Shown piece by piece: positions 53,166 through 63,200 of a DNA stretch of 64,000 bases (the stretch's first letter is position 1; each line of letters opens with the position of its first letter). A program made the position numbers and the translations under genes. Source of the DNA: Pedobacter sp. KBW06 (lineage in GTDB: Bacteria; Bacteroidota; Bacteroidia; Sphingobacteriales; Sphingobacteriaceae); assembly GCF_003852525.1 (NCBI RefSeq), contig NZ_QAJL01000003.1:1518061-1582060 (forward strand), in the 5' to 3' direction. The notes under the pieces are model-generated. The model ran no database searches. It saw only the letters and a list, made by a program, of their open reading frames with translations, and was not told the DNA's origin.

Positions 53166-53624
53166 TTAAACTAAGTTTACATCACGGTCTAACCTGTACA
53201 GATCAAAACCCTCATCCCAGTAATCTTTCACTACTTCTCTAAGCTCCAGACCAAATTTTGCATAGAACTGATGGGCCAGCTGAGAGGTTCGTACAGAAAC
53301 CGTCTTTATTCCTTCTATTTCTTTAATTTTTTGAATCCTGAACTTCGTTAATGCAGAGCCGAGGCCTTTACCCTGACTTTCAGGATGGAAGAAATCCCAG
53401 GATAACTTTCCTGTTTCCCCGTCTTCCGACAAATTAAAACCACCGCAGCCGAAAATTATGCCATCCAGTTCCACTACATAATAATTGTCGGCATGATGGT
53501 CTAAATAATCGATCAGATCGGCTTCCTCATTTGGAGAAAAATATTCAGGTATGTTTAATTTCAGCAATTCCACAATGCGGCTGCGATCGGCAGCTTCATG
53601 TTTTCTGATGACTATATTATTCAT
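53166..53624 (-). CDS. GNAT-family N-acetyltransferase
   Basis: The 152-aa protein fits the GNAT fold: the N-terminal IVIRKHEAADRSRIVELLKL, the central FGCGGFNLSED, the acetyl-CoA loop FHPESQGKGLGSALTKFRIQKIKE (Gln/Gly-x-Gly-x-Gly/Ala type), and VSVRTSQLAHQFYAKFGLELRE. It transfers an acetyl group to an amine of a small molecule or peptide; the substrate is unknown. It is cytoplasmic, followed 9 nt later by the VOC gene, and divergent from a membrane-protein gene. It starts with ATG, and the frame fits the GNAT N-terminus exactly. Confidence 0.9.
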   Translation of the reverse strand: MNNIVIRKHEAADRSRIVELLKLNIPEYFSPNEEADLIDYLDHHADNYYVVELDGIIFGCGGFNLSEDGETGKLSWDFFHPESQGKGLGSALTKFRIQKIKEIEGIKTVSVRTSQLAHQFYAKFGLELREVVKDYWDEGFDLYRLDRDVNLV

Positions 53625-53768
53625 TTTAAATCATTGCTTGATGGTAAAAAAACAAAATAGCAAAACAAGATTAAGAACGGAAATTTCATGAATAAAAAAA
53701 GAGGCGGTAATTTTGTTATTCCATTGCTTTTAAATAGTTTTAGTCGCAAACCTCCTGAATAAGCATTA

Positions 53769-54413
53769 ATGTATGAAATCGTAGAAACCGGTGGCGCAAA
53801 CATTGGTTCTGGCCGGGCCACATGGCCATTTGCCAAATTGTTAGTGAATAAAAATGAGTTGCAATTAAATGCATCCATCATAGGCAACGTGTATTTCAGG
53901 CCTTCTGATGTGATCTCTATCGAGCCATTTACCTTATTTTCCGGGACTGGCATAAAAATTAATCACCGGGTTAGCGGATATAGTGAAAAGGTTATCTTTT
54001 TAACTTCCGGTAGCCGCGACTTGATCAAACGAATTAACGATACCGGATTTTTGAGTAACTCCGATACCATACCTGCAGAAGTCGAGGCCAGGATCAATAA
54101 GTACCAATCAAGCGGAAGCTTTCCAATGAAATGGTCAGCGGTGATTGTTTTCGTTGTTGTTTGGAATTTATTATTTCTAGGCGATCTGCTTGGTTATTTT
54201 AAAAACACCAGCAATCACTTACCTATTGGAATGGGCGTACAATTGGCCTTAGCATTTGCCTTTTTGTTTGCCCTGACCACTCAATTATCAGCGCCTTTTA
54301 GCCGGCTTGTATTAAAAGATGGCCGTAAAGCAGAAGAAATTAAATCATTTCTGCTTTTTTTAATGTTGATCAGCGGATTGATGTTTATCCTATTTTCGTT
54401 CATCACAGGTTAG
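53769..54413 (+). CDS. Hypothetical protein with an N-terminal soluble domain and three TM segments
   Basis: This 214-aa protein is not recognised. The N-terminal 115 residues are soluble and beta-rich (VYFRPSDVISIEPFTLFSGTGIKINHRV), similar in look to a PH-like domain, and three hydrophobic spans follow (about 118-140, 152-175 and 188-212). It may be a small membrane sensor or stress protein. A TAATTTTG box at 53708-53715 with TTTC 20 nt upstream lies in its promoter region. It is monocistronic as far as I can see. The opposite-strand open frame across its start (53621-53953) is a shadow. Confidence 0.75.
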   Translation: MYEIVETGGANIGSGRATWPFAKLLVNKNELQLNASIIGNVYFRPSDVISIEPFTLFSGTGIKINHRVSGYSEKVIFLTSGSRDLIKRINDTGFLSNSDTIPAEVEARINKYQSSGSFPMKWSAVIVFVVVWNLLFLGDLLGYFKNTSNHLPIGMGVQLALAFAFLFALTTQLSAPFSRLVLKDGRKAEEIKSFLLFLMLISGLMFILFSFITG

Positions 54414-54524
54414 CATCAAAAAAATATTTTCATATAAAGACCTTTAAATAATTTTACATTAGTTTTTTTTAGATTTTGTAGCGTCTTATTGAGTTGCCAC
54501 GTTATAGGGATAAAATTAATACTC

Positions 54525-54887
54525 ATGAGAAAATACTCCATTTATGTCACGACGGTCTTATTGTTTATATCAATGATTCTCGTTTCCTGTAAAAAAGATG
54601 CCCAGCATATGGAAAAGGGAACACGTTTTATACAAAAAAACGCGGCCCCGGGCTTTGGGTCTGGGGATGAAAACAGTCAAGCCATAATTCTTACGCTTTA
54701 TCCTCGTGGTGAAGCTAATTTAATACCAGGAGGAGACGTCGGTTTTGCTTCAAAATATAAGATCAGGGGTAAAAAAATTACCGTAGAGATCCTACCTCCC
54801 AATGAGCCATTAAAGCTTCGCTTCACCGTCGTTTCTGAAAAAGAGTTACGTGGAGAAAAAGGGCAAATTTTAAGACTGGATGAGTAG
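54525..54887 (+). CDS. Small lipoprotein, function unknown
   Basis: From ATG 54525 the product is 120 aa with a lipoprotein signal (MRKYSIYVTTVLLFISMILVSCKKD). The mature part is about 95 residues and beta-rich (IILTLYPRGEANLIPGGDVGFASKYKIRGKKITVEILPPNEPLKLRFTVVSEKELRG), reading like a small beta-barrel or a lipocalin-like fold. I do not recognise a family. A strong terminator hairpin follows. It stands alone between the membrane protein and the J-domain protein. Confidence 0.78.
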   Translation: MRKYSIYVTTVLLFISMILVSCKKDAQHMEKGTRFIQKNAAPGFGSGDENSQAIILTLYPRGEANLIPGGDVGFASKYKIRGKKITVEILPPNEPLKLRFTVVSEKELRGEKGQILRLDE

Positions 54888-54952
54888 ATTTACCAGCATT
54901 AACAGACATTTTAGTCTTTATTATCATCAAGTATAGTAAAAACCTGCCGTAA

Positions 54953-54990
54953 AAAAGGGGTTGCAAAGCAAAAAGCCTGTAACCCCTTTT
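54953..54990. terminator. Strong bidirectional terminator
   Basis: AAAAGGGGTT (54953-54962) pairs perfectly with AACCCCTTTT (54981-54990), extended by G-U and C-G pairs. The stem ends in T and A tracts, so it can terminate the plus-strand lipoprotein and the minus-strand J-domain gene. Confidence 0.8.
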
Positions 54991-55028
54991 AAGGAGATTT
55001 AAATATATAATGTCGCTAAAAACTGCGC

Positions 55029-55475
55029 TTATGCAGTTTGTAACTTAGCTATATTTCTGTAAGGGAATGAAGTAAAGATATGACGACGTGCAAATCTACC
55101 AGGAGAATCTGCATTTACCAGCTTCACATAGATCGCTTTAGGAACACCGAAATATTCATAAGCACTGCCATCCAGGAAATGAACCGTCAGGACTAAACCA
55201 GCCCAGGAATAATCCGCAATTCCGCAGGTTGCAGTAGTTTGAGTATATTCCTCGATAGAAAGCTCTAAAGTTTCAGGAGCGATACTTACCAAAAAGTGAT
55301 AAGCTTCGATGATTTCCTTACTTTTAACTTCTGCTTCCACTTTGGCCTCTTCACTATCCTGGAATTTATCAGGATGCCAATCTTTCATCAAATTCCTGTA
55401 AATGGTCTTCAATTCTTTTAATTCGGTATCCTTTTGTACACCCAATAGTTTTCTGTAGTCAACAATCTTCTTCAT
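55029..55475 (-). CDS. J-domain/KTSC-domain fusion protein
   Basis: From ATG 55475 the product is 148 aa. Residues about 5-70 form a J domain with the diagnostic HPD motif (LMKDWHPDKF) and the preceding KTIYRN helix, which stimulates Hsp70/DnaK ATPase. Residues about 85-145 form a KTSC-type domain (SWAGLVLTVHFLDGSAYEYFGVPKAIYVKLVNADSPGRFARRHIFTSFPY). KTSC domains are small, often found with RNA or stress functions, and their role is not settled. The fusion suggests that a DnaK machine is targeted through KTSC. It is cytoplasmic and monocistronic. Confidence 0.87.
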   Translation of the reverse strand: MKKIVDYRKLLGVQKDTELKELKTIYRNLMKDWHPDKFQDSEEAKVEAEVKSKEIIEAYHFLVSIAPETLELSIEEYTQTTATCGIADYSWAGLVLTVHFLDGSAYEYFGVPKAIYVKLVNADSPGRFARRHIFTSFPYRNIAKLQTA

Positions 55476-55647
55476 AAATGTGTTTAATGGCAATTATTGT
55501 CTTTGAAAAGCAGCATAATTTTAAGCGCCACAGATGCTCCAGGGAAACAATTTTTGCAAAGGTACACTTTTTTATACGAAAGAAAGATTAAGATTATATT
55601 AACAAAGTAATTGATAACCTGGCAGATAAGGAGAACAACTTTTAAAT

Positions 55648-55655
55648 TACCTTTG
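55648..55655 (+). promoter_or_regulatory. -7 element of the response-regulator operon
   Basis: TACCTTTG matches the Bacteroidota TAnnTTTG -7 box, 28 nt before the ATG at 55683. No TTG lies at the ideal distance upstream, so the promoter probably needs activation. Confidence 0.4.
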
Positions 55656-55682
55656 CAGCTACAACAATAACCATTTTCAGCT

Positions 55683-56366
55683 ATGTTTAAAATTGGGTTA
55701 GCAGAAGACGACCTTAAAATAGCCGGGCTCATTAAAACCGGACTGGAAGAACAGGGATACCTCGTTACCATTGTTTCCAATGGAGAAGAGGCCCTTCAAA
55801 CTTTCAAAGAAACAGATTTCAACCTGGTTATCCTGGATGTGATGATGCCTGGGATGAACGGGATTGCCGTTTGCAAGTCGCTCCGCAGCGGGAACAAGGA
55901 CCTGCCTATCCTGATGCTTACGGCATTGGGTTCTATTGACGACAAAGTAACCGGTCTGAATTCCGGAGCAGACGATTACCTCGTCAAACCTTTCCATTTC
56001 AAAGAGCTGCTGGCCAGAATTGAGGCCTTACTGCGCAGACAGCATGTAGCTACCGGACAAGACAAAGACGATCACCTGCTCAGCTTTGACGACATCAGTC
56101 TGAATACCTATAGCAAGGAAGTAAAAAGGGCCGGAATCCTCATTGAGCTGACAGCAAAGGAACATACACTACTGGAATTGTTTCTCCGGAACCCAAACCG
56201 CCTGCTCTCCCGGCAATACATTGCAGAAAACGCCTGGGACATCAGTTTTGATACCGGCACCAATGTAATTGATGTATATGTTAACTTTCTTCGCAACAAA
56301 ATCGAAAAGGGTTTTTCAAGAAAACTGATCCATACTAAAATTGGGATGGGCTATATTCTCAAATAA
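55683..56366 (+). CDS. OmpR/CzcR-family response regulator
   Basis: The 227-aa protein has an N-terminal receiver domain with phosphorylated Asp52 in VILDVMMPGMNG, Thr in MLTALGS and Lys in YLVKPFHF, and a C-terminal winged helix (about 130-227, ELTAKEHTLLELFLRNPNRLLSRQYIAENAWD). It works with the histidine kinase encoded 21 nt downstream. Next to a TolC-adaptor-RND set it is a CzcR/CusR-like activator of metal efflux. Its likely binding site is the set of four direct 11-bp repeats just before the tolC-like gene. OmpR-type regulators bind such head-to-tail repeats. Confidence 0.94.
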   Translation: MFKIGLAEDDLKIAGLIKTGLEEQGYLVTIVSNGEEALQTFKETDFNLVILDVMMPGMNGIAVCKSLRSGNKDLPILMLTALGSIDDKVTGLNSGADDYLVKPFHFKELLARIEALLRRQHVATGQDKDDHLLSFDDISLNTYSKEVKRAGILIELTAKEHTLLELFLRNPNRLLSRQYIAENAWDISFDTGTNVIDVYVNFLRNKIEKGFSRKLIHTKIGMGYILK

Positions 56367-56387
56367 CGTTTGAGCCAAATTCAACAG

Positions 56388-57746
56388 ATGAAACTTAAAG
56401 ACCGCCTTTCCCTATACTTCACCCTGATCAGCACCTTAACCCTGCTTGGTGTCTTATGTGCGGTATATTTTACTTTTATCAAATTCCTGGAGGCCGATTT
56501 CTTTGACCGCTTAACGGACCGCACCATGGTAACGGCAAAACTCTACCTGGAAGCGGATGAAATCTCAGCGGACTCACTCAATACCGTCAGAAATCAATAC
56601 CTGGAAACCTTAAACGGAGAAGTAATCCGTATTTATAACTCTAAAAACAGCGCTACATTTATTGGGGACGACCAGCAATACTGGAGCAATGAGACCATTA
56701 ATAAGGTCAGAAAGCAAAAGAAAATGCAGTTTCTTGATGGAAAAAGACAGGTGGTGGGAATCTTTTATAAAGACAATCAGGGGGATTTTGTGATTCTGGC
56801 CTCTGCCATTGACCAGAGTACCTATTCCCGGATAGACAAACTGCAAAAGATCATGGTGATGATTTTTATCGTCATCTTTATCGGCTTGCTGCTCTCGGGA
56901 AGATGGATTGCGAAGAAGATATTAAAACCACTGGACCTTTTCATAGATGAAGTGAAACAGATCAAATCCAACAACCTGCATTTCAGGGTTCAGGAAGGAA
57001 AGAACAAAGATGAAATCAACCTGCTTGCGCAGAATTTCAATAACCTGATGGAGCATCTGGAACAAGCTTTTGTATTGCAGAAAACATTTGTGGCCAATGC
57101 TTCACACGAACTAAGGACCCCGGTTACAAGGATGATGATCGGTGCGGAAATTGCCTTATCACAAGAGCGACAAATTACCGACTACCAAAAAGCATTGGCT
57201 TCGGTGATGGAAGATGCAGAAAAGATGGACAATATCATCACCGGCCTGGTTAGTCTTGCTCAGGCAGATCTGGAATTTGGTGCTCCAAAGCTGCAGGACA
57301 TCAGAATAGACGAAACACTTTGGGTCCTGGCTGAGGAATGGAACCAGAAGCCAAAAGGTAAACTGACCGTGGATATCCTGAATATGCCGGAAGATCCGGC
57401 TCAACTCCTCATAAAGGCCAACCCCACCCTTTTGGCCATTGCCTTGAACAACATCATCTCCAATGCCTTTAAATTCTCCGATGATCAGGACGTCCATTGC
57501 GCGCTGGATATTCAGGCCGAGTTCATTCACCTTTCCATTACCGATCATGGGCCCGGAATTCCTAAAGACCAACAGGAAGATATCTTTAAGCCTTTTTACA
57601 GCTCGGCAGCTGAAAGCAGGCACCAGGGTAACGGAATGGGCTTATACATGGCCCATAAAATCATCAGCCTTTTTAAAGGAAATCTCAGTGTAACGTCAAA
57701 AAAGGGAGATGGCACCTCCTTTAAAATTAGTTTCCCTAAATTTTAA
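56388..57746 (+). CDS. Sensor histidine kinase (CzcS/CusS-like)
   Basis: From ATG 56388 the protein is 452 aa; a TTG at 56370 would extend it by six residues. Two TMs (about 10-32 and 150-172) bracket a short periplasmic sensor domain. A HAMP domain follows (about 172-230), then HisKA with His240 in NASHELRTPVTRMM and HATPase motifs NNIISNAFKFSDD, DHGPGIP and GNGMGLYMAHK. It senses a periplasmic signal, presumably metal ions, and phosphorylates the adjacent regulator. The stop codon overlaps the first of the four direct repeats upstream of the tolC-like gene. Confidence 0.94.
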   Translation: MKLKDRLSLYFTLISTLTLLGVLCAVYFTFIKFLEADFFDRLTDRTMVTAKLYLEADEISADSLNTVRNQYLETLNGEVIRIYNSKNSATFIGDDQQYWSNETINKVRKQKKMQFLDGKRQVVGIFYKDNQGDFVILASAIDQSTYSRIDKLQKIMVMIFIVIFIGLLLSGRWIAKKILKPLDLFIDEVKQIKSNNLHFRVQEGKNKDEINLLAQNFNNLMEHLEQAFVLQKTFVANASHELRTPVTRMMIGAEIALSQERQITDYQKALASVMEDAEKMDNIITGLVSLAQADLEFGAPKLQDIRIDETLWVLAEEWNQKPKGKLTVDILNMPEDPAQLLIKANPTLLAIALNNIISNAFKFSDDQDVHCALDIQAEFIHLSITDHGPGIPKDQQEDIFKPFYSSAAESRHQGNGMGLYMAHKIISLFKGNLSVTSKKGDGTSFKISFPKF

Positions 57747-57785
57747 TCCCATTTTAACTTCCCTTTAATTCGGGTTTAATTCCCT
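57742..57785 (+). promoter_or_regulatory. Four head-to-tail 11-bp repeats, probable response-regulator binding site
   Basis: TTTAATC, TTTAACT, TTTAATT and TTTAATT begin at 57742, 57753, 57764 and 57775, exactly 11 bp apart, each followed by a C/G-rich TCC/CGG trio. The 11-bp period is that of OmpR/PhoB-type sites. The array ends 5 nt before the -7 box TAGATTTG, so a bound regulator would touch RNA polymerase. Confidence 0.75.
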
Positions 57786-57790
57786 CCGGA

Positions 57791-57798
57791 TAGATTTG
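57791..57798 (+). promoter_or_regulatory. -7 element of the efflux genes
   Basis: TAGATTTG matches TAnnTTTG and lies 6 nt before the ATG at 57805, so transcripts would have almost no leader. There is no TTG 19-20 nt upstream (TTC instead), in keeping with activator dependence. Confidence 0.5.
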
Positions 57799-57804
57799 CC
57801 GGAG

Positions 57805-59073
57805 ATGAAAAGACAATTAATTCTGACCGGCATTCTTTTACTCGGACTTGGTATGGCGGGCAGGGCTCAGGACAGCCTGAAACTCAGTCTTCCTGAAGCA
57901 GAGAAAATGTTTATAGCAGGAAACTATGAGCTGATCGCGCAGCAATACCAGACGGAACAGGCAAAAGCAGATGTCATTACCGCCAAACTGTTTGACAACC
58001 CGGAAATCAGCTATGAAAATCAGCTGTACAATCCGGTCACCAAAAAATTCTTCCAGAATTCTTTACCCTCCGGACAATATAACGTACAAATTTCACAGCT
58101 CATTAAACTGGCCGGAAAGCGGAATAAAAATATCCAGCTGGCCAATACAGGGATCAAACTGAGCGAATATGCTTATTTCGACCTCATGCGCAGTCTGCGT
58201 TTTCAATTGAGAAGCAATTTTTATAAAGCTTATTATGCACAGCAATCCGCCATCGTTTACCAGCAACAAATCAAATCACTGGAACAACTGCTGGCGGCTT
58301 CCGAGCAACAACTCAAAATGGGCAATGTTGCGTTAAAAGACATTATCAGAATAAAATCACTTGTGTATAACCTCAAAGGAGAATACACCACGCTGCTCAA
58401 TGAAATTGAAGACACAGCAACAACTTTGAAGCTGATGACCAATATCAAGGCCAGCACCTCTTTGTCCTTAACCGCTCCTTCGGAGGAAGAACAGGATTAT
58501 TCCCTGCAAAAACAACCTTATCTGCAGCTGCTCGAAACGGCAAGAGCCAACCGGGCCGATCTTCAGCTGGCAAAAACCAGCATCACACAGGCGGAACACA
58601 ACCTGAGCCTGCAAAAAGCAATGGCGGTTCCCGATGTGGAAGTTTCCCTCACTTACGACCTGCAAGGCAGTGCACCAAATCATTATACCGGCTTAGGCAT
58701 CAAAGTCCCGCTTCCTTTATTTAACAGAAACCAGGGCGAAATCAAAAAGGCAAAGATTGCCATTACTGCTGGAAATGTAGCCCTGAAACAACAGGAAGCG
58801 ACGCTGGAAAATGAAGTTTATAACAGCTATAAATCAGCCCTCAGAACCGAAGCCCTTTATCAGGGCATGGACCGGAACTTTGGTCAGGACTTTACAAAAC
58901 TCATCACGGAGGTCAACAAAAACTTCCGGAGCAGGAACATCAGCCTGGTAGAATTTATCGATTTCTATGATTCTTATAAAGAAAGCACGCTGCAGCTGAA
59001 TCAACTGAAATACGAACGAATGAATGCCAAAGAAGAAATCAATTACGTCACCGGTGCTAACATTTTTAAATAA
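57805..59073 (+). CDS. TolC-family outer-membrane factor of metal efflux
   Basis: From ATG 57805 the protein is 422 aa with a signal peptide (about residues 1-22, AGRAQ). It has the paired coiled-coil OMF plan: LSLPEAEKMFIAGNYELIAQQYQTEQAKADVI and SLQKAMAVPDVEVSLTYDLQ with the central IKVPLPLFNRNQGEIKKAKI loop repeated in each half. It forms the outer-membrane channel of the tripartite pump with the adaptor and RND gene downstream. A TTG start at 57796 was rejected because the -7 box overlaps it and ATG directly precedes the signal peptide. Confidence 0.93.
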   Translation: MKRQLILTGILLLGLGMAGRAQDSLKLSLPEAEKMFIAGNYELIAQQYQTEQAKADVITAKLFDNPEISYENQLYNPVTKKFFQNSLPSGQYNVQISQLIKLAGKRNKNIQLANTGIKLSEYAYFDLMRSLRFQLRSNFYKAYYAQQSAIVYQQQIKSLEQLLAASEQQLKMGNVALKDIIRIKSLVYNLKGEYTTLLNEIEDTATTLKLMTNIKASTSLSLTAPSEEEQDYSLQKQPYLQLLETARANRADLQLAKTSITQAEHNLSLQKAMAVPDVEVSLTYDLQGSAPNHYTGLGIKVPLPLFNRNQGEIKKAKIAITAGNVALKQQEATLENEVYNSYKSALRTEALYQGMDRNFGQDFTKLITEVNKNFRSRNISLVEFIDFYDSYKESTLQLNQLKYERMNAKEEINYVTGANIFK

Positions 59074-59078
59074 GTAAC

Positions 59079-60173
59079 ATGCAAATCCTCATAAAAAACA
59101 TCAGCAAACTTTCCCTGATCGGACTGGTTATCCTGGGCCAAAGCTGCACCAGCTCCAAGGAAGCTCCCGTAGCGGAGAAATTTGCCGTTACCGATTCATT
59201 AATCAACAGGCTCCTGATTGACACCGTACAACAGGCCAATAACCGGACAGACCTGAGCTTCTCGGCAAAAATCACGGCCGATGAAGAACGTAAAGCAGAG
59301 ATCTTTCCCATGGTAAGTGGTACCGTTCGTAACGTATCCGTAAAACTGGGTGATAAAGTAAGCGCCGGACAGGTCCTCGCCACGATGGGCAGCACCGAAA
59401 TGGCCGGATTTGACAAAGAGGTAATCAGCGCCGGGGCAGAACTCAGGAATGCAGAAAGAAACGTCAAACAAATCCAGGAATTGTATAAAAGCGGGCTCTC
59501 TTCGGGCAGGGAACTGGAAGAAGCGAAGAACGACCTGCTGATCAAACAGGCAGAAGACAAACGTGCTAAGGCTACGTTGAAGCTGAACGGCGGAAACAAC
59601 AATGGCAATTATGCCATCAAATCCCCATTGACTGGTTTTATCATCGAAAAAAATGTGACCTCCAATATGCAATTGCGCCCGGACAACAACAAAAACCTCT
59701 TTACTGTTGCAGACCTTTCTTCGGTCTGGGCCATGATCAACATTTACGAATCAGACATTTCCAGAATAAAAGAAGGTGACGAAGTGAGCATCTCGATCCT
59801 CTCCTACCCTGAAAAAGTTTTCAAAGGAAAGATTGATAAAGTGTACAACATGATCGACAATGAGAGTAAGGTAATGAATGCAAGGGTCAGCATTGCCAAC
59901 CCGGGTTACCTGTTAAAGCCAGGAATGATGGCCACCGTGCTGATCTCCGCAAAATCCGGCATTGACCTTCCCGTGGTAAACTCCAGAGGCATCATTTTCG
60001 ATGAAAACAAAAGCTATGTGCTGGTGGTAGATGCGGCAAAAAAAGTACGCATCCAGGAAGTAGAGATTGGCCGTAAAACGGTAGATAAGGCCTATATCAG
60101 TAAAGGACTAAAAGCCGGCGACCGCATTGTGGCATCCAAACAGGTATTCTTATACGAGAGCCTTAAAAATTAA
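59079..60173 (+). CDS. RND efflux periplasmic adaptor lipoprotein
   Basis: The 364-aa protein has a lipoprotein signal (about residues 1-25, VILGQSCTSS) and adaptor blocks: FPMVSGTVRNVSVKLGDKVSAGQVLATMGS (lipoyl), a coiled-coil hairpin with RNAERNVKQIQELYKSGLSSGRELEEAKNDLLIKQAEDKRAK, the second lipoyl half YAIKSPLTGFIIEKNV, a beta-barrel and a membrane-proximal domain. It binds the TolC-family channel encoded 5 nt upstream and the RND pump 29 nt downstream. No His-rich metal-binding N-terminal region is seen. Confidence 0.93.
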   Translation: MQILIKNISKLSLIGLVILGQSCTSSKEAPVAEKFAVTDSLINRLLIDTVQQANNRTDLSFSAKITADEERKAEIFPMVSGTVRNVSVKLGDKVSAGQVLATMGSTEMAGFDKEVISAGAELRNAERNVKQIQELYKSGLSSGRELEEAKNDLLIKQAEDKRAKATLKLNGGNNNGNYAIKSPLTGFIIEKNVTSNMQLRPDNNKNLFTVADLSSVWAMINIYESDISRIKEGDEVSISILSYPEKVFKGKIDKVYNMIDNESKVMNARVSIANPGYLLKPGMMATVLISAKSGIDLPVVNSRGIIFDENKSYVLVVDAAKKVRIQEVEIGRKTVDKAYISKGLKAGDRIVASKQVFLYESLKN

Positions 60174-60202
60174 CCTGTTCATTTTCACAAAAAACAGCTG
60201 TA

Positions 60203-63200
60203 ATGAATAAATTCATTAAAACCGTCATCGGTTTTTCGCTAAAAAATAAATACTTCATCTTTTTTGCCACTTTTATTCTAATTCTGGCGGGGTACCTCAG
60301 TTTTAAGCATACCACCATTGAGGCTTTCCCTGATGTAACGAATACCAATATTACCATTATCACCCAATGGCCGGGCCGAAGTGCCGAAGAGGTGGAAAAG
60401 TTTGTGAGCAGGCCTTTGGAAATTGCCATGAACCCAACGGAGAAAAGAACGAGCATCCGCTCTTCTTCTCTATTTGGTTTATCTATTGTAAAAATCACTT
60501 TCGAGGACGATGTAGATTATGCTGCTGCAAGGGTCCAGGTGAACAACCATATTGCTGAAGCAGATTTGCCTGAGGGCTTAAAGCCGGAGGTACAGCCACC
60601 CTATGGGCCCACAGGAGAGATCTTCAGGTATACTTTGAGCAGTGACAAGAAATCAGTGAGGGAACTGAAAACCCTGCAGGACTGGGTGATCCAGCGGGAA
60701 CTTTTATCAGTGCCCGGTATTGCCGACGTGGTGAGTTTTGGCGGTGAGGTAAAAACCTACCAGATTACCGTAGACCCGCAGAAAGCCATACAATATGGCG
60801 TGAGCGCGGCCGAATTATTTGAAGCCGTTTCCAAAAGCAATATCAATGTTGGCGGCGATGTGATCGTACAAAGCGGACAGGCTTATGTGGTCCGCGGAAT
60901 TGGAATCCTCAACAATATTGATGAAATAAGAAATGTGGTAGTGGATAACTTTAACGGTACTCCGGTATACGTTAAAACCATTGCAGATGTCGCAGAGTCG
61001 GCCCTGCCGAGATTAGGACAGGTAGGCCGCGATCACGATCCCGATGTGGTGGAAGGGATCGTGGTCATGCGCAAAGGAGAAAATCCAAGCGAGGTGATCA
61101 GCAAACTCAAGGAAAAGATCAAGGACGTAAATGAAAACATTTTACCGGCAGATGTAAAGATCAATCCTTTTTACGACCGGGAAGACCTGGTCAACTATGC
61201 CACGCATACCGTGATGGGCAATATGATGGAAGGGATCATTTTCGTGACCCTGATTGTATTCCTGTTTATGGCCGACTGGCGTACGACATTAATTGTATCC
61301 ATCATTATTCCATTGGCACTGCTTTTTGCATTCATCTGCCTAAAACTGAAGGGCATGTCGGCCAATCTGCTTTCCATGGGGGCGATTGACTTTGGAATTA
61401 TTATCGATGGGGCGGTGGTCATGGTCGAGGGCATATTTGTTGCCCTTGACCATAAAGCCAAAAAGGTGGGCATGGAGAAATTCAATGGCCTGAGTAAACT
61501 CGGACTGATCAAAAAGGCCTGTTTAGAAAACGGAAAAGGAATTTTCTTTGCCAAGCTGATCATCATCACCGGACTGCTGCCCATCTTTACTTTTGAAAAG
61601 GTAGAAGGAAAAATGTTCTCTCCCCTAGCCTGGACGCTAAGCTTCGCCTTATTGGGAGCCCTGCTCTTGACCTTTACCCTAGTGCCGGCAATGGCAAGTG
61701 TGTTGCTCCGGAAAAATGTAAGGGAGAAACACAACATCTTTCTGGAATTCCTGACCAAACATGTGATCCGTTTCTTTGATGTCTGTTTTAAATTCAGGAA
61801 ACTGGCCTTCGGAGTATCTATGGTGGTGTTGGTCCTGGGCTTATTCAGTTTTAAGTTCCTGGGAACGGAGTTCCTTCCTACCCTGGATGAAGGCTCAATC
61901 TATGTCCGCGCAACGGGTCCATTGAGCATTTCCCTGGATGAAACAAAAAAACTGTCCAATGACATCAGAAAGATTTTTTTAAGCTTTGAAGAAGTGAAAC
62001 AGGTGATGTCGCAAACCGGGAGACCCAATGATGGAACCGATGCAACCGGCTTCTACAATATGGAATTTCATGTAGACATCTATCCCAAAAAGGAATGGAA
62101 GCGAAAGGAAACCAAAGAACAGCTGATTGAACGCATGCAGGAAAAACTGAAAAGCTTCCCGGGCATCAGCCTGAATTTCTCGCAACCGATCTCCGACAAT
62201 GTGGAGGAAGCCGTTTCGGGTGTTAAGGGCTCTATTGTAGTCAAGCTCTTCGGCAACGATTTTAAATTCATAGAAAAAGAAGAAGAAAAGATAGAGAAGA
62301 TTCTGAAAACGGTAGAGGGCATTGAAGATTTAGGTATCCTGAGGAACCTGGGTCAGCCGGAATTGCAAATCAACCTGGATCAAAAGAAAATGGCATTGTA
62401 TGGGGTGAGCACTGCCGATGCGAATGCGGTAATTGAAATGGCCATTGGAGGTAAGGCTGCCACCCAGATTTATGAAGGGGAAAGAAAGTTCGACCTGATC
62501 ATCCGCTATCCGGAAGATTTCAGAAAAGATGAAAGTTCGATAGCCAAACTGAGGATTCCCACCCTCGCCGGTGCGAAAGTTCCTCTGGGAGAGATTGCCA
62601 GCATCAGAAAGATTACCGGACCAAGCATGATCTACCGCGATAAGCATCAGCGCTATGGTGCCATCAAATTCTCCATCAGGGGAAGAGATATGGGCAGTGT
62701 CATTGCGGAGGCTCAGGCTAAGGTAAAAGCAGAGATCAAATTGCCTAAGGAATATAAAATGGAATGGGCAGGAGATTTTGAAAATCAGCAAAGGGCAACC
62801 AGCAGGTTATCACAGGCAGTTCCGATCAGCTTGCTGCTCATTTTCTTCATCCTTTTTGTATTGTTTGGAAACATCAAGGATTCCTTACTCGTACTGAACA
62901 ATGTTCCTTTTGCAATGGTGGGTGGAATTTTAGCCATCCTTGCTACAGGAATTAATTTCAACATCTCTGCCGGAATTGGTTTCATAGCCTTGTTCGGGAT
63001 TTGCGTGCAAAACGGAGTGATCCTGATCACCAGGTTTAAGAGCAACATTACGGAGTTGAAACACCGGCCCGACTGGAGTTTTGCCGATGCCATAAAAGAT
63101 GGGGTAGCGAGTAGGATGCGTCCGGTAATCATGACTGCATTGATGGCTGCCATTGGACTGATGCCCGCAGCCTTATCTACAGGAATAGGCTCTGAAGCCT

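Noticed and set aside
53621..53953. 110-aa minus-strand frame
   Set aside because: It overlaps the divergent promoter region and the start of the plus-strand membrane-protein gene; no domain is seen.
59066..59608. 180-aa minus-strand frame in the adaptor gene
   Set aside because: Antisense shadow of a well supported adaptor, rich in Ser and Leu as usual for such shadows.
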